From the NCBI GenBank assembly GCA_013698135.1, contig JACCVM010000240.1, positions 1 through 8,666 on the forward strand: DNA of 8,666 bases. The letters run 5' to 3'. Below the pieces are notes generated by a model. It was not told the DNA's origin, made no database searches, and saw nothing but the letters and a program-made list of their open reading frames with translations. This document shows, in pieces, positions 6,623-8,666 of this stretch (positions are counted from its first letter, which is position 1; every line of letters starts with the position of its first letter). The translations under genes were made by a program, and so were the position numbers. Source of the stretch: Euzebyaceae bacterium (GTDB lineage: Bacteria > Actinomycetota > Nitriliruptoria > Euzebyales > Egibacteraceae).

Positions 6623-6660
6623 GTGTCCGCGGGGTTGCGCGGAGGTTTCCTCGGTGTTAC
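6623..6660 (-). promoter_or_regulatory. Tandem GlnR operator (a1-b1-a2-b2) upstream of glnA
   Basis: On the minus strand four 5-base half-sites appear, each separated by exactly six bases: GTAAC (6660-6656), GAAAC (6649-6645), GCAAC (6638-6634) and GACAC (6627-6623). The Streptomyces GlnR consensus is GTnAC-n6-GAAAC, usually doubled with n6 between pairs (recalled literature). The first pair matches perfectly; each site of the second pair has one mismatch. The 11-base period is that of OmpR-family regulators. The first half-site overlaps the TAA stop of the MscS gene. GlnR would link glnA transcription to nitrogen limitation. No glnR gene lies in this window. Confidence 0.72.
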
Positions 6661-7760
6661 GTCGGCTCGCTGGTGCCGTCATGGCCGGACGCGGCGGCCG
6701 CGGGCGCCTTGCGCTCCGAGTCGTTGCGCATCCACACGGTCCGCTGGGGGAAGGGAATCTCGATGCCCTCGGCGTCGAAGGCGTCCTTGATCCGCCGGCG
6801 CAGCTCGCGGTTGACCTCCCATTGCCGGGCCGGCTGCACCTTCAGCACCATGCGCAGGGTCACCTGGTCGGCGTCGAACCGCTCCAAGCCCCAGACCTCG
6901 GGCTCTTCGATAATGAAGGGCCCGAACTCCTGGTCCTGCCACAGCCGGTCGGCCACCCGCTTGAGCACGCCGGTGGCGTGGTCGACGTTGGTGTCGTAGG
7001 CCACGCCGATATCCAGCAGCGAACGTGCCCACTGCTGGGACTTGTTGCCAGCGGTGCGGATCTCACCGTTGGGTACGTGCCACACCGTGCCCTCGAGGTC
7101 GCGGATGCGGGTCGTCCGCAGGGAGATCGCTTCGACGGTGCCCGAGGCACCCGGGCTGCCGATCGAGTCGCGCAGGTCGACGATGTCGCCGATGCCGTAC
7201 TGATCCTCCAGGATGACGAAGATCCCGGCGAGGAAGTCCTGCACCATCCGCTGCGCGCCGAAGCCGAGGGCCACACCGGCGATGCCCGCGCCGGCCAGCA
7301 GCGGCCCGAGCTGGAAACCGAGCGCGCCGATGACCAGGAACGTGGCGATCGCCCACACGAAGAACGTGGACACGCTGTTGAGCACCCCACCGACCGTCTC
7401 GGTGCGCATGGCGGCGCGTGACAGGTCCATGGGCGAGGTGTCCGCCAGCGGGGCGCGCCGCTGCAACCGGCCCAGGCGCTGGACGCCACCGGTGGCGAGC
7501 CGCCGGGTGAAGCGCTTGATCGCCCGCTTCAGCACCCGGTTGAGCAACCAGGCGACGATCAGGACGGCGACGATCTTCAGCAGCGCCGGAACCGCGTCGC
7601 CGGCCAGCGACGCCGCGATCCGGTTGTTCGTCACGCGCAGCACGGTGGCGCAGATCGGGTTGATCGATCCACCGTCCTCGCCACTGCTGCCGCAGATCCG
7701 CGGCAGCTGTGTGTCGCTGATCTGGGCGAACAACTGAGCCGGGAAGAGTTGAACGCCCAT
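6657..7760 (-). CDS. MscS-family mechanosensitive ion channel
   Basis: A 367-residue inner-membrane protein that should open under membrane tension to release ions and small solutes. After an N-terminal segment with two cysteines (Cys23, Cys37), predicted membrane helices lie at about 56-75, 126-147 and 151-184. The third is the Gly/Ala-rich pore helix (LLAGAGIAGVALGFGAQ) running into FLAGIFVILEDQYGIGDIV, the hallmark of MscS. A beta domain follows with GTVEAISLRTTRIRDLEG and VPNG, then the alpha-beta cytoplasmic cage domain and a short Ala-rich tail. The ATG at 7760 is chosen because it lies 14 bases after the lipA stop; the in-frame GTG at 7814 would overlap lipA by 40 bases. No clear ribosome binding site precedes the ATG, so translation may be coupled to lipA. 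Corynebacterial MscCG of this superfamily exports glutamate, but nothing in the sequence shows that role here. Confidence 0.92.
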   Translation of the reverse strand: MGVQLFPAQLFAQISDTQLPRICGSSGEDGGSINPICATVLRVTNNRIAASLAGDAVPALLKIVAVLIVAWLLNRVLKRAIKRFTRRLATGGVQRLGRLQRRAPLADTSPMDLSRAAMRTETVGGVLNSVSTFFVWAIATFLVIGALGFQLGPLLAGAGIAGVALGFGAQRMVQDFLAGIFVILEDQYGIGDIVDLRDSIGSPGASGTVEAISLRTTRIRDLEGTVWHVPNGEIRTAGNKSQQWARSLLDIGVAYDTNVDHATGVLKRVADRLWQDQEFGPFIIEEPEVWGLERFDADQVTLRMVLKVQPARQWEVNRELRRRIKDAFDAEGIEIPFPQRTVWMRNDSERKAPAAAASGHDGTSEPT

Positions 7761-7774
7761 CGCTATTGGCGCGG

Positions 7775-8666
7775 CTAGGACTGTTCGACCAGGGCGGCCT
7801 GCGGCCTGGCCCACGCTCCGGCGTTCTGCGCCTGGCGGCCCGCGCGATACGACGAGCGCACCAGCGCGCCCGACTCGACGTGGTCGAAGCCGAGTTCCCG
7901 CCCGTAGTGGTCGTAGCGCAGGAACTCGGCCGGCTCGACGAAACGCTGCAACGCCAGGTGCTTGTGCGTCGGCTGCAGGTACTGCCCGATGGTCAGGATC
8001 TGGCAGCCCACCGCGCGAAGGTCTCGCATCGTCTCGCGGACCTCATCTTCGGTCTCGCCCAACCCCAGCATCAGATTGGACTTGGTGGCGGCGTCCGACC
8101 ATTGCCGAGCGCGGTCGAGCAGCCGCAGGCTGCCGTCGTAGTCGAAGGCGGGCCGCACGTGGCGGAACAGCCGGCGCACCGTCTCCAGGTTGTGGGCCAG
8201 CACCTCGGGCTTGGCGTCGATCACCATCCGCAGCAGATCAAGATCTCCGTGAAAGTCGTCGATGAGCAGCTCGACGCCGCAGTGGGGGAGCCGGGCGTGG
8301 ATCTGCCGGCAGGTCTCTGCGTACAGCCAGGCGGCCTTGTCGGGCAGGTCGTCACGGGCCACGCCGGTCACGACCGCGAAGTGCAACCCCATCTCAGCCA
8401 CGGCCTCGGCGACGCGGCGCGGTTCCTCACGGTCGTAGCGCTTAGGCCTACCCGTGGCGATCTGACAGAAGCCGCAGCGGCGCGTGCAATCCTCACCGCC
8501 GATGAGGAAGGTGGCCTCTCGGTCCTCCCAGCACTCGTGGATGTTGGGGCAGCCAGCTTCCTCGCAGACCGTGTGCAGCGACAGACCGCGCATCGTGTCT
8601 TTGATGTCGCGGTAGTTGGGGCCGGCCAGCGGCGCCGCCTGCTTGAGCCACGACGGCTTGCGCTGG
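7775..8666 (-). CDS. lipA: Lipoyl synthase LipA (radical SAM), 5' partial
   Basis: Inserts two sulfur atoms at C6 and C8 of octanoyl groups on lipoyl domains of 2-oxoacid dehydrogenases and the glycine cleavage H protein. The frame is open from the right edge (first whole codon at 8665) to TAG at 7777-7775, about 296 residues against a family length near 310-330, so only a short N-terminal piece is off the window; the ATG at 8593 is internal. RKPSWLK and PNYRDIK, typical N-terminal blocks, are upstream of it. The auxiliary [4Fe-4S] cluster motif is TVCEEAGCPNIHECW (C-x4-C-x5-C) and the SAM cluster is CTRRCGFC (C-x3-C-x2-C). VRSSY near the C-terminus supplies the serine ligand of the auxiliary cluster. 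All key residues are intact. It precedes the MscS gene by 14 bases on the same strand and is probably co-transcribed with it. Confidence 0.97.
   Translation of the reverse strand, partial: QRKPSWLKQAAPLAGPNYRDIKDTMRGLSLHTVCEEAGCPNIHECWEDREATFLIGGEDCTRRCGFCQIATGRPKRYDREEPRRVAEAVAEMGLHFAVVTGVARDDLPDKAAWLYAETCRQIHARLPHCGVELLIDDFHGDLDLLRMVIDAKPEVLAHNLETVRRLFRHVRPAFDYDGSLRLLDRARQWSDAATKSNLMLGLGETEDEVRETMRDLRAVGCQILTIGQYLQPTHKHLALQRFVEPAEFLRYDHYGRELGFDHVESGALVRSSYRAGRQAQNAGAWARPQAALVEQS

Noticed and set aside
6626..6643. Perfect 6-bp hairpin TCCGCG/CGCGGA with a 6-base loop just after the MscS stop
   Set aside because: No T-run follows, the loop lacks the ANTAR A1/G4 pattern on either strand, and it falls within the spacers and half-sites of the GlnR-like repeat, which explains the region better.
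5746..6999. 417-codon plus-strand open frame antisense to glnA and mscS
   Set aside because: Composition is a low-complexity mirror of the real genes on the other strand, and both of those are full-length with intact motifs.
1..8666. CRISPR arrays, insertion sequences, tRNA or rRNA genes
   Set aside because: No repeat-spacer pattern, transposase motif, terminal inverted repeats or tRNA-like cloverleaf was seen by reading both strands.

Overview
The window is GC-rich throughout, with strong G/C bias at third codon positions, GTG and TTG starts and densely packed genes. This points to an actinobacterial (Actinomycetota) chromosome. The clearest lineage clues are the bifunctional glutamine synthetase adenylyltransferase GlnE, a GSI-beta glutamine synthetase, a GAF-ANTAR protein, a SpoIIE-type phosphatase and a candidate GlnR operator. 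Genus cannot be told from sequence alone.

Layout. Plus strand, left to right: glnE (5' end off the window, stop at 2503); a 136-base gap with a candidate extended -10 promoter; a GAF-ANTAR regulator (2640-3335); and a GAF-like/PP2C (SpoIIE/RsbU-type) phosphatase (3381-4613). Bases 4614-5142 hold no intact gene. They contain a small hairpin and, on the minus strand, the broken remains of what looks like a toxin-antitoxin module: a PIN-domain C-terminus with a one-base frameshift and a piece resembling an MNT-type nucleotidyltransferase. Minus strand, right to left: lipA (5' end off the window), an MscS-family channel and glnA, converging on the plus-strand genes.

How it fits together. GlnE adenylylates and deadenylylates GlnA, and GlnA here keeps the target tyrosine (Tyr400 from the TTG start). 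The order lipA - membrane gene - glnA facing glnE resembles the lipA/Rv2219/glnA1/glnE order of Mycobacterium tuberculosis (recalled knowledge), so this is a conserved nitrogen-assimilation locus. What differs is two signalling genes placed after glnE, an MscS channel in the membrane-gene slot, and the decayed toxin segment.

The most informative non-coding signal is in front of glnA. Four GlnR-like half-sites, each separated by exactly six bases (6660 down to 6623), are followed after 10 bases by a TANNNT -10 hexamer. This is the geometry expected of a GlnR-activated promoter. I did not find a clearly new defence or mobile system.
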